Counted from the stretch's first letter, positions 22,945-33,683 are shown. The stretch is DNA of 64,000 nucleotides from Monoplex corrugatus (GCA_030674185.1 JAPXFY010000083.1:40001-104000); one strand, 5' to 3'. The notes: generated by a model not told the origin, from the sequence alone. Translations and numbers: made by a program.

Positions 22945-23950
22945 TTTCACAGTTACTACTGTTCTCGAAGTTACTGTTGTTTTCTAAGTTACTTTTGTTC
23001 TCTGAATGACTGTTGTTGTCAAGATTATCATTGTCTTAAGTCTGTTGCTCTCCAGGTTAGTTGTTCTCCACATTACTGTTCTCATTATTATTGTTCGCCA
23101 TATTACTGTTGTTCTCCCTCTCCGGTGGGGATGCTGGGTACTCTTTCAGTATAAATAATATCCCCACCTTCCAGAAATTGTACACTAGAAATTTTCTCTT
23201 TTATGCCATGCTTCTTTGCTTTCAGTCATTTCTTTCTATAATTTTTTGCCTTACTGGTCCATTCAGTGATTCACCTGTATGTGTTTGATAGTCTTCATAC
23301 ATTTTCTTAGGATTCATAATTGGGTATATGTATTAAGTGCATTTTTGACTCTAGGGAAATGAGATATGCGGAAGCAATTTCAGGTAATTTAGGCCTGTTT
23401 TTGCTACATGCTTTAGTGTCCATAGTTATATTTAAATTTGCATTCAGGGATGTTTAATTTCCTTGTGTGATAAATTGGAATGGTCAGTGCTAGGGGCATC
23501 TCCTTAGATTATGTGCACGAAAGCATTGACATGTGTACTTAATTTTCTTTTTCTTTTTTCCTGTCGAAGTATTGTGCATGTTTGAAAAGGTTATAGCTAT
23601 GATATGACTAGTCACTGAGTCAGCTGGTCTTTAAACAAAAAATAGCAATAACAGTGTTATTCTTCTCTTTAGTTCTGTTCTCCAGTTTACTCTTGTTGTC
23701 CAGTTTATTCTTGTTGTCCAGTTTACTCTTGTTGTCCAGTTTACTCTTGTTCTCCACGTTACTCTTATTCTCCATGTTACTCTTGTTCTCCACGTTACTC
23801 GTTCTCCAGATTACTGTTCAAGTTTCGGTAGTTTTCCAACTTTCTGTTCAATTACTGTTCGATTACTGTTGTTGTCCAGCTTATGGTTGTTCTCCAAGTT
23901 ACTGTTGTTCTCCAGATTATTAAATATTCTCGAAGTCACTGGTCACATTA
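22945..23950 (+). repeat. 18-bp minisatellite, split by retroposon R4
   Basis: Units of about 18 bp, such as CTTGTTGTCCAGTTTACT and GTTACTGTTGTTCTCCA, occupy about 22,945-23,120 and 23,657-23,950. The 540-bp retroposon R4 interrupts the array. Leucine/serine-rich frames here are translations of the repeat. Confidence 0.85.
23121..23656 (+). mobile_element. 540-bp retroposon R, copy R4
   Basis: Head GGTGGGGATGCTGGGTAC with the partner ATCCCCACC. Tail GTCTTTAAACAAAAAATAGC. It is inserted inside the 18-bp minisatellite, so target duplications are hard to define. More diverged than R2 and R3. Confidence 0.85.
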
Positions 23951-24126
23951 CTGGTGTTCTTTAAGGTTTTTTAGTTTTTTATTATTTTTTTCTTTTTTTG
24001 GAGATCAGATTTTCCCAGTGTTATCTACAGTGCATGTTTGCTCTGTAGATTGGGAGGGAATCTTAGCTCTTTCTTTTAATGTACCTTAGATGGACACAAA
24101 CGGTGCATGCATTATACTATTTATTG

Positions 24127-24129
<3 letters not shown>

Positions 24130-24194
<65 letters not shown>
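24130..24194 (+). repeat. (CT)n microsatellite
   Basis: About 32 CT units. The matching copy at 45,627-45,695 is interrupted by CCC. Confidence 0.97.
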
Positions 24195-24199
<5 letters not shown>

Positions 24200-25135
24200 G
24201 TCTTTGGCGCTGTATTTATAGTGGACTCTTCCCTTTGATTCCTTTTGTCTCCTTTTCTTTTTCTTTCATGGGCTGCTCAGGGCATCTGATTCTGCATCTG
24301 GAGTCTGGGTCCAACTTTGCTTCTGCAATGGGATGTGTTGGGTTCTTTTTGGTGTTCTTTAAGTTAGTTGTTCTCCAAGTGACTGGTGTCTCCAATTGGT
24401 TGTTTTCCAAGTTAAGGTTGTTATTCCAGTTATAAAAAAACTAAAAGAAATATAACATGAAGTTAATTTGATATTTTCTATCAAAGTTAAAAATGTGAAT
24501 TTAGATTTCCGTTGCTTTTACAACTTCTATTATTTTAGATGTTCTTTTCTGGAACATAATTTACAGACTGTGCTGGTAATATCATTGTGGAATACATATT
24601 GCAGTTGCTCTGAGTATCTAGCATTGTCGTGATAATATTGGAACACATTCAACTTGCTCTGAGTATCTTATTTTTATGATAACGTTTTATATTACATATT
24701 CCAGTTGATCTGAATATCTCAACATTATGACAATGATAAGTAATATTGTGAACTAGCTATTTCAGCCTGTTGCTCTGAGTATCTTACCATGATTATAATG
24801 ATGTAAGTACCTTAGCATGATTATGATGACATAGCATATTATGATCACATAGCATGAATGTGATTACATAGCATGATTATTTTTATTTATATAACATGGC
24901 ATGATTATGATTACATAGGTATCTTAACATGATTATTGTGACAGCATGATTATGATTACATAGCATGATTTATTGATTATGATGACAGCATGATAATGAT
25001 GACATAACATGAGTATGATGACATTATGGAGTGCATAGTCCAGCTGCTCACAGACCATGACCATTATGATATTAGAACACACAGGACTGTCCAAAATATT
25101 GGTATGTTCTTATTGATGATTGATGTAGACCTGCA
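24195..25135. other. No gene; degenerate ~20-bp repeat at the end
   Basis: AT-rich sequence. From about 24,770 to 25,020, TAGCATGATTATGATTACA-type units recur irregularly. Conserved in copy 2. Confidence 0.55.
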
Positions 25136-25139
25136 TTGG

Positions 25140-25530
25140 ATGGGGGATGTTGGAGAGGGGAGATGTGGGAGAGGAAAAGAAATGGGTAGGGAGAGGTGTT
25201 AGGGAGGGAGGGAAAAGTTAAGGAATGAGGGAAGGGGAAAGGGAGGAGGTTGGGAGGGAGGGAAAGGGTTGGGAAGAGAGGAAAGGGGGTTGGTGTGGGA
25301 GGGAAGAGAGATGGGATGGGAGGAAAGTTTGGGTAGAGGGAAGGGGAGTGGAGTGGGAGGGAAGGGGGTTGGGAAGGGGTTGGGGTGGGTGTGAGGGAAG
25401 GGGCTGGGAGGGAAGGGGTTGGGGTGGGTGGGAAGGGGTTGGGGTGGGAGGGAAAGGGGTTGGGAGGGAAGGGGGTTAGGGAGGGGGGTTGGGGGAGGGA
25501 GGGAGGTTTGGGGGGACTGGGTGTGAGTGT
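25140..25530 (+). repeat. G-rich purine tract, quadruplex-prone
   Basis: Nearly 400 bp of GGG/GGGG runs separated by TT, A or T (GGGTTGGGAGGGAAGGGG and similar), so many consecutive G-tracts could form G-quadruplexes. It ends about 45 bp before the 3' splice-site-like motif at 25,573. The duplicate at about 46,635-46,955 is shorter and arranged differently, so the tract is length-unstable. Confidence 0.9.
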
Positions 25531-25573
25531 GTGTGTGTTTCGGATGTAATGGCTTGTTTTTTTTCTGTTTCAG

Positions 25574-25617
25574 GTGAGAAGTCCCCTGGAGATGATGGTG
25601 GCAACCTTCTGAACTAA
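25574..25617 (+). other. Candidate exon GEK-DDGG (copy 1)
   Basis: A 3' splice-site match (TTTTTTCTGTTTCAG) ends at 25,573. The following frame reads EKSPGDDGGNLLN and then TAA at 25,615-25,617. The copy at 47,017 encodes EKPPGDDGGTFSNN... and is 21 bp longer, an in-frame difference. No donor GT follows closely; AAAGATAAGT after the stop looks like a mutated donor. It may be a terminal exon or a decayed exon. No family is recognised. Confidence 0.35.
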
Positions 25618-25744
25618 AGATAAGTGGTTTATATGTCTAATAATGTTTAAACATTTTCTTTTCTGATGGGCACGCATGGTGGGTGTTTTCATGTTTCCAT
25701 AAGCCAGACACTGACATGGCTTACAGGATTTTTATCTTGCATAT

Positions 25745-25935
25745 TACATGCGTATTTGACATTTTTTGTGCGTATACACAGGAAAGGATGGGTCTGGACA
25801 GTGGCAGGACTGCATACATGCTGACCTGGAAGACTGGGAAAAAATTCCATCTTTTTCCCACGGGGCAGAGGTTCTAGGCGGATCGAACCCAGGACCTTTC
25901 TATTGGAAGGCAGACATTTACCCACATTGCTACTA
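25745..25935 (-). repeat. tRNA-derived SINE (copy 1)
   Basis: On the minus strand: TGGGTAAATGTCTGCCTTCC (A-box-like part), then GGTCCTGGGTTCGATCCGCC (B box GGTTCGATCC). A non-tRNA body follows, with CCAGGTCAGCATGTATGCAG and GTGTATACGCAC. I recall this arrangement as a common molluscan SINE, but no database comparison was possible. Duplicate at about 47,210-47,400. Confidence 0.75.
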
Positions 25936-26369
25936 TGCTCATTTTATAGGTTTAAAGCTGTTGCAGTTAAATTTGTCGTAGCATTGAGTTATGATAGTTG
26001 TATCATTGATAGCTTGTACAAGTATGAGTGATAGTATTTAATTGGTTATTGAGTATTTTTTAAATTAGTTTATATAGGGCATTTGTATTAAATTCAGCTC
26101 TGTTGCTATATCATATTTTGAAGATTATAAGTTGTTTCAGTTGTAATGTGTAGGAATAATCAACTTACACTTGTACTATGTATGAAAAATAGTATTCATT
26201 CAGTTTTTTGAGATCATGTTATCTGTGTTTAACGTTAGGTCTAAAATTCATTTTTGTTCGAGCTATGGGAATTGAAAAGTATGGGAGTGGGGGTGGGCAG
26301 TATTATTTGTGGTTTTGCATTATGATATATTACATCTGTTTCTTTTTTGTTTTGGTCTTATGTTTGCAG

Positions 26370-26437
26370 ATACGATTTCCCAGGAGGACAAGGATGATGC
26401 TGGTCTTCAGAGCCAAGATGCCGACACCAAATATTGA
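26370..26437 (+). other. Candidate exon TIS-EDKDD (copy 1)
   Basis: The 3' splice-site-like TTATGTTTGCAG ends at 26,369. The frame from 26,372 reads TISQEDKDDAGLQSQ and stops at TGA 26,435-26,437. The duplicate (47,826) reads TISLEDKDDGGLQSQ and continues six codons further, because it has CGA where this copy has TGA. No splice donor follows. The function is unknown, and exon status rests only on the acceptor and the frame. Confidence 0.35.
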
Positions 26438-26504
26438 TTGAAGAATTAAGTCAGGCCATGGACTGCGGTCAGGGAAGTAATCTTTGTTGATTATGTGCTG
26501 ACAT

Positions 26505-29500
26505 GTTTAAAACCTTTGTTTCTACAGGTGAGACATGTTTTAAACCTTTATTTCTACAGGTGAGACATCATGTTTTACACATTTATTTCTACAGGTGAGA
26601 CATCATGTTATACATCTTTGTTTCTGCAGGTGTGATGTCTTGTTTTAAATCTTTCTTTCTACAGGTGAGACATCATGTGTGTGATGTCTTGTTTTAAATC
26701 TGTATTTCTGCAGGTGACACATCATGTTTTAAACCTTTGTTTCTACAGGTGAGACATCATGTTTTAAACCTTTTTATCTGCAGGTGAGACATCTTGTTTT
26801 AAACCTTTCTTTCTGCAGGTGAGACATCTTGTTTTAAACCTTTATTTCTACAGGTGAGACATCATGTTTTAAACCTTTGTTTCTGCAGGTGAGACATCTT
26901 GTTTTAAAGCTTTATTTCTACAGGTGAGACATCAGTTTTAAACCTTTATTTCTACAGGTGAGACATGTTTTAAACCTGTATTTCTACAGGTGAGACACGT
27001 TTTAGGCCTATATATCTACAGGTGAGACATCATGTTTTAAACCTTTGTTTCCGCAGGTGTGACGTCTTGTTTTAAACATTTATTTCTACAGGTGAGACAT
27101 CATGTTTTAAACCTTTATTTCTACAGGTGAGGCATCATGTTTTAAACGTTTGGTTCTGCAGGTATGACGTCATATTGTAAACCTTTATTTCTACATGTGA
27201 GACATTGTGTTTTAAACCTTTATTTCTGCAGGTGAGACTTCTTGTTTTAAACCTTTCTTTCTGTAGGTGTGATTTCATTGTTTCTGCAGGTGTGACATCT
27301 TGTTTTAAACCTTTATTTCTACAGGTGAGACATCATTTTTTAAACCTTTGTTTCTGCAGGTGTGACATCTTGTTTTGAACCTCTGCAGGTGTGACATCTT
27401 GTTTTAAACCTTTATTTCTACAGGTGACATTTTTTAAACCTTTGTTTCTGCAGGTGTGACATCTTGTTGTAAACCTTTATTTCTATAGGTGGGCCATTAT
27501 GTTTTAAACCTTTATTTCTACAGGTGAGTCATCATGTTTTAAACCTTTATTTCTACAGGTGAGGCATTTGTTTTAAACGTTTGTTTCTGCAGGAGTAACG
27601 TCTTGTTTTAAACCTTAATTTGTACAGGTGAGACATCACGTTTTAAATCTTTGTTTCTACAGGTGAGACATCAAGTTTTAATCATTTATTTCTACAGGTG
27701 TGGCGTCTTCTTTTAATCTTTTATTTCTACAGGTGAGACATATTTTAAACCTTCATTTCTACAGGTGAGACATCATGTTTTCCACCTTGATTTCTACAGG
27801 TGAGACATCATGTTTTAAACCTTTGGTTCTAAAGGTGAGGAATCATGTTTTAAATGTTAGTTTCTGCAGGTGTGACGTCTTGTTTCAAACCTTTGTTTCT
27901 ACAGATGAGATCATGTTTTAAACCTTTATTTCTACAGGTGAGACATCGTGTTGTAAACCTTTATTTCTAAAGGTGAGACATCATGTTTTAAACCTTTGTT
28001 TCTACAGGTGAGACATCATGTTTTAAACCTTTGTTTCCACAGGTGTGATGTCGTGTTTTAAACCTTTATTTCTACAGGTGAGACATCGGGTTTTAAACCT
28101 TTGTTTCTACAAGTGTGATGTCTTGTTATAAACCTTTATTTCTACAGGTGACATGTTTTAAACCTTTATTTCTACAGGTGGGGCATCATGGTTGAAATGT
28201 TTGTTTCTGCAGGAGTGACATCTTGTTTTAATCCTTTATTTGTACAGGTGAGGCATCACATTTTAAATCTTTGTTTCTACAGGTGAGACATCACGTTTTG
28301 AAACTTTGTTTCTACTGGTGAGACATCTTGTTTTAGTATTCATTTGTACAGGTGTAGCGTCTTCTTTTAATCCTTTATTTCTATAGGTGAGACATGTTTT
28401 AAACTTATATTTCTACAGGTGAGATATCATGTTTTACTCCTTTATTTCTACAGGTGATACATGTTTTAAACCTTTGTTTCTGCTGGTGTGACGTCTTGTT
28501 CTAAACCCTTCTTTCTACAGGTGTGACATGTTTTAAACCTTGATTTCTACAGGTGAGACATGTTTTAAACCTTTATATCTACATGAGGCATCATGTTTTA
28601 AACGTTTGTTTCTGCAGGAATGACGTCTTGTTTTAAACCCTATATGTACACGTGAGACATCACGTTTTAAAACTTTGTTTCTACAGGTGAGACATCATGT
28701 TTTAATCCTTCATTTCTACAGATGTAGCGTCTTATTTAATCCTTTATTCCTTTTTTTCTACAGTTGAGACATCACGTTTTAAACCTTTATTTCTACAAGT
28801 GAGACATCGTCTTTTAAACCTCTATTTCTACATGTGAGACATAATTTTTTTAAACCTTCGTTTCTGCAGGTGTGATGGTTGTTTTAAAGGTTTATTTCTA
28901 CAGGTGAAACATGTTTTTAACCTTTATTTCTAGAGTTGGGACATCATGTTTTAAACCTTTGTTTCTACAAGTGTGACGTCTTCTTTTAAACCTTTATATC
29001 TACAGGTGAGACATCATGTTTTAAACCTTTGTTTCTACATGTGCGACGTCTTGTTTTAAACCTTTGTTTCTACAAGTGTGACGTCTTCTTTTAAACCTTT
29101 ATATCTACAGGTGAGACATCATGTTTTAAACCTTTGTTTCTACAAGTGTGACGTCTTCTTTTAAACCTTTATATCTACAGGTGAGACATCATGTTTTAAA
29201 CCTTTGTTTCTACATGTGCGACGTCTTGTTTTAAACCTTTATGTCTGCAGGTGAGACATGTTTTAAACCTTTATTTCTAGGACATCAAGTTTTAATCATT
29301 TTTTTCTACAGGTGTGGCGTCTTCTTTTAATCTCATAATTTCTACAGGTGAGACATCATATTTTAAACCTTTATTTCTACAGGTGAGATCATGTTTTCCA
29401 CCTTTATTTCTATAGGTGAGACATGTTTTAAATCTTTGGTTCTACAGGTGAGGCATCATGTTTTAAACATTAGTTGCTGCAGGTGTGACGTCTTGTTTTA

Positions 29501-32500
29501 AACCTTTTTTTCTACAGGTGAGACATGTTGTAAATCTTTATTTCTACAGGAGAGACATTATGTTTTAAACCTTTGTTTCTACAGGTGAGACATCATGTTT
29601 TAAACCTTTGTTTCCACAGGTGTGACGTCTTGTTTTAAACCTTTATTTCTACAGGTGAGACATCACGTTTTAAACCTTTGTTTATGCAGGTGTGATGTCT
29701 TGTTTTAAACCTTTATTTCTACAGGTGCGACATGTTTTAAACCTTTATTTCTACAGGTGAGACATCATGTTTCAAACCTTTATTTCTACAGTTGGGCATC
29801 GTGTTTTAAAACGTTTGTTTTTGCAGGAGTGACGTCTTGTTTTAAACCTTTATTTGTACAGGTGAGACATCACATTTTAAACCTTTGTTTCTACAGGTGA
29901 GACATCACGTTTTAAACCTTTGTACAGGTGAGACATCATGTTTTAATCCTTCATTTGTACAGGTGTAGCGTCTTCTTTTAATCCTTTATTTCTACAGGTG
30001 AGACATCATGTTTTAAACTTTTGTTTCTGCTGGTGAGACGTGTTGTTTTTACACCTTATTTGTACAGGTGAGACATCACGTTTTAAACCTTTGTTTCTAC
30101 AGGTGAGACATCATGTTTTAATCCTTCATTTCTATAAGTATAGCGTCTTCTTTAATCCTTTATTTCTACAGGTGAAACATCATGTTTTAAAACTATATTT
30201 CTACAGGTGAGACATCATGTTTTATACCTGTGTTTCTACAAGTGAGACATGTTTTAAAACTTTATTTCTGCAGGTGTGACGTCTTGTTTTATACCTTTAT
30301 TTGTACAGGTAAGATATCATGTCTTAAAACCTTTTTCCTACAGGTGAGACATGTTTTAAACCTTTGTTTCTGCAGATATGACATCACGTTTTAGACCTTT
30401 ATTTCTACAGGTGAGACGTCATGTTTTAAATCTTTATTTCTACAGATGAGACATAGTTTTTTTAAACCTTCGTTTCTGCAGGTGTGATGGTTGTTTTAAA
30501 AGTTTATTTCTACAGGTGAAACATGTTTTTAACCTTTATTTCTAGAGTTGGGACATCATGTTTTAAACCTTTGTTACTACAGGTGGGACGTCTTGTTTTA
30601 AACCTTTTTATCTGCAGGTGAGACATCATGTTTTAAACCTTTGTTTCTGCAGGTGTGAAGTCTTGTTTTATATTTTTATTTGTACAGGTGAGACATCAGG
30701 TTTTAAACCTTTGTTTCTACAGGTGAGACATGTTTTAATCCTTCATTTCTACAGGTGTGGCGTTTTCTTTTAAACAATTATATCTACAGATGAGACATCA
30801 TGCTTTAAACCTGTATTTCTACAGGTGAGACATGTTTAAACCTTTGTTTCTGCAGGTATGACATGTTTTAAACTTTTATTTCTACAGTCGGGACATCGTG
30901 TTTTAGACTTTTGTTTCTACAGATGAGACATGTTTTAAACTTTTGTTTCTGCAGGTGTGATTTCGTGTTTTAAACCTTTGTTTCCGCAGGTGTGACGTGT
31001 TGTTTTAAACCTTTATTTCTGCAGGTGTGGCATCGTATATTAAACCTTTAATTCTACAGGTGAGACATCGTGTTTTTAAACCTTTATTTCTGCAGGTGTG
31101 ACATCTTGTTTTAAACCTTTATTTCTGCAGGTGAGACATCACGTTTTAAACCTTTGTTTCTACAGGTGTGATGTCTTGTTTAAAACCTTTATTTTTACAA
31201 GTGAGACATGTTTTAAACCTTTGTTTCTGCAGGTGTGACGTCGTTTTACACCTTTATTTCTACAGGTGAGACATCATGTTTTACACCTGTATTTCTACAG
31301 GTGAGATGTTATAAACCTTTGTTTCTGCAGGTGTGATGTCTTGATATAAATCTATATTTCTACAGGTGAGACATCATGTGTATGATTTTTTTGTTTTAAA
31401 TCTTTATTTCTACAGGTGAGACATGTTTTAAACTTTTGTTTCTACAGGTGAGATATGTTTTAAACCTTTTGTTTCTGCAGGTGCGACATCTTGTTTTAAA
31501 CCTTTATTTCTACAGGTGAGACATCATTTTGTAAACGTTTGCTTCTACAGGTTAGACAACATGTTTTACACCTTTATTTCTACAGGTGAAACATCATGTT
31601 ATAAACCTTTGTTTCTGGAGGTGTGATGTCTTGTTTTAAATATTTATTTCTACAGGTGAGACATGCTTTAAACCTCTGTTTCTGCAGGTGCAACATCTTG
31701 TTTTAAACCTTTATTTCTACATGTGCGACATGATGTTTTAGTCATTTATTTCTACAGGTGCAACATCTTGTTTTAAACCTTTATTTCTACATGTGCGACA
31801 TGATGTTTTAGTCATTTATTTCTACAGGTGAAACATCATGTTTTAAACCTTTATTTCTACAGGTGAGACATCATTTTGTAAACGTTTGTTTCTACAGGTT
31901 AGACGACATGTTTTACACCTTTATTTCTATAGGTGAGACATCATGTTATAAACCTTTGTTTCTGCAGGTGTGATGTCTTGTTTTAAATATTTATTTCTAC
32001 AGATGAGACATGTTTTAAACCTTTGTTACTGCAGGTGTGACGTCTTGTGTTAAACCTATATTTCTACACGTGAGACATCGGTTTTAAACCTTTATTTCTA
32101 CAGGTGACACATCATGCTTTAAACCTGTATTTCTGCAGGTTAGATGTCATGTTTTAAACCTTTATTACTACAGGTAAGACATGTTTTAAACCTTTATTTC
32201 TACAGGTGAGACATGTTTTAAACATTTGTTTCTACAGGTGAAACATGTTTTAAACCTTTATTTGTACAGGTGCGACATCTTTTTTTAAAAATCTTTATTT
32301 CTACAGGTGAGACATGTTTTAAACCTTTGTTTCTGCAGGAGTGACGTCTTGTTTTGAACCTTTATTTCTACTGGTGAGACATGTTTTTAAACCTTTGTTT
32401 CTACAGGTGAGACATGTTTTAAACCTTTGTTTCTGGAGGAGGTGCAACAACTTGTTTTAAACCTTTCTTTCTACAGGTGAGACATAATATTTTAAGCCTT

Positions 32501-32722
32501 TGTTTCTGCAGGTGTGACGTCTTGTTTTGAACCTTTATTTCTACAGGTGAGACATGTTTTTAAACCTTTGTTTCTACAGGTCAGACATCATGTTTTAAAC
32601 CTTTGTTTCTGCAGGTGCAACATGTTGTTTTAAACCTTTATTTCTACAGGTGCGACATCATGTTTTAAACCTTTATTTCTACAGGTGAGACATCATGTTT
32701 TAAACCTTTATTTGTACAGGTG
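26505..32722 (+). repeat. 6.2-kb tandem array, ~35-bp unit, about 175 units
   Basis: The unit is TTTAAACCTTTATTTCTACAG followed by GTGAGACATCATG, about 35 bp. A second type has TTTGTTTCTGCAG followed by GTGTGACGTCTTG, and the two types often alternate. Many units lack 4-6 bp before TTTTAAAC. Most units join a pyrimidine-rich 3' splice-site sequence (TTTCTACAG) directly to a 5' splice-site sequence (GTGAGA). No protein-coding frame persists. A 1.2-kb version follows copy 2 of the large duplication. Confidence 0.95.
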
Positions 32723-32788
32723 AGACGTGTGTGTGTGTACAATGTGATGTCTTTGCATGCTAAGCATTTTGACTTTTGTTTTCAGCAG

Positions 32789-32836
32789 GAGGAGACTTCA
32801 ATGATGATGTCTGACAGTGGCACAGTCCAAAATTAA
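32789..32836 (+). other. Candidate exon, first of a duplicated pair
   Basis: The acceptor TTTTGTTTTCAGCAG ends at 32,788. The frame EETSMMMSDSGTVQN ends at TAA 32,834-32,836. It is related to the next unit (ESSMLMTGSGTVQN). AAGATAAGT follows the stop, as after the exon at 25.57 kb. No family recognised. Confidence 0.3.
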
Positions 32837-32867
32837 GATAAGTCTTAATGATTTTCCGATTTTAGAT

Positions 32868-32968
<101 letters not shown>

Positions 32969-33017
32969 CAATATGATGTCTTTGCATGCTGAGCATTTTG
33001 ACTTTTGTTTTCAACAG

Positions 33018-33074
33018 GAGAGTTCGATGTTGATGACTGGCAGTGGCACGGTCCAAAATTTAGATACGTATTAA
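33018..33074 (+). other. Candidate exon, second of a duplicated pair
   Basis: The acceptor TTTTGTTTTCAACAG ends at 33,017. The frame ESSMLMTGSGTVQNLDTY ends at TAA 33,072-33,074. GTVQN is kept at the protein level despite third-position changes (ACA/ACG). Too short for any test of selection here. Confidence 0.3.
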
Positions 33075-33236
33075 TGATTTTCAGATTGTAAGCGATTTAT
33101 TCATTTAGGTCATAGACCCTTGTGAGGGAGATAAGTATTATGCATAGGTGTGTGTGTACAATTTTGATCTGTTCAGATGTTACACAGGGTTTTCTATGTG
33201 TTCAACAAGTGACGTAGTCATTGAGAATATGGAGAA

Positions 33237-33252
33237 TGTGGTGGTGGTGGTG

Positions 33253-33308
<56 letters not shown>

Positions 33309-33355
33309 TGTGCTTGTGTATGTGTGTGTGTGTAAGAGAGAGAGAGGGAGAATGT
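33237..33355 (+). repeat. (GGT)n, (GA)n and (GT)n microsatellites
   Basis: GTGGTGGTGG at about 33,239, (GA)n at about 33,264-33,304, then mixed GT and GA runs. Confidence 0.9.
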
Positions 33356-33407
33356 GTGTGTGTACGTTTGCATACATTTGTACATCTTGATTTATTTCTT
33401 TTAACAG

Positions 33408-33458
33408 GTGAGATACTCCATCAAGAGAGGCAGTGAAGTGATGACATCCTCAACTAAG
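33408..33458 (+). other. Candidate internal micro-exon (51 bp) with good acceptor and donor
   Basis: The acceptor TTTATTTCTTTTAACAG ends at 33,407, and AAG followed by GTAAGT marks the donor at 33,459. The 51-bp segment is open in frame as VRYSIKRGSEVMTSSTK, 17 codons with symmetric phase. It begins GTGAGATAC, like the array unit (GTGAGACAT) and the exon at 25,574 (GTGAGAAG). This is the best splice-site pair in the window, but a derived repeat unit is an alternative. Confidence 0.4.
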
Positions 33459-33558
33459 GTAAGTATTGTAGGGGGTATGTGTGTGTGTGTGTTTATGTGC
33501 ATGTATGTGTGCGTTTCCCGATTCATAATTTGTATGGTGTTTTTCATTTTTTCTATAG

Positions 33559-33683
33559 GTGTGATGTCCCACCGGGAGTTGAACACTATGGTGATGATTC
33601 GAGATGTTCTTTGTACAGGGGGTTATGTCCCATCGAGATTGATGATTAAACAAACTGTGATGATATTTCAAAATTGCAGATGA
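33559..33683 (+). other. Exon-like segment with internal 60-bp duplication
   Basis: The acceptor-like TTTTTTCTATAG ends at 33,558. One frame reads GVMSHRELNTMVMIRDV and continues to TGA at 33,681-33,683. The two halves (from 33,559 and from about 33,620) share TATGTCCCA/GATGTCCCA and TGATGAT(T) blocks, so it is itself duplicated. It starts GTGTGATGTC, like the second unit type of the 6.2-kb array. Confidence 0.25.

Larger units (their letters stand above)
16035..26520 (+). repeat. Large direct duplication, copy 1
   Basis: Collinear with 37,479-47,960 from GTTTTTTTGTTTTATTTGTA to the start of the ~35-bp array, offset about 21.44 kb. By eye identity is very high, broken mainly by microsatellite length changes, small indels and a 48-bp insertion in copy 2. 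It contains retroposons R2-R4, the tandem arrays, a SINE and two exon-like segments, all repeated in copy 2. Confidence 0.97.

Noticed and set aside
25225..25479. Gly/Glu-rich frame in the G-rich tract
   Set aside because: Simple purine repeat translation, and not conserved in order in copy 2.
25861..25935. A tRNA gene on the minus strand
   Set aside because: A- and B-box-like sequences are present, but the flanking body and lack of a complete cloverleaf point to a SINE.
26505..32722. A CRISPR-like array
   Set aside because: The units are contiguous head-to-tail repeats without unique spacers, in a eukaryotic context.
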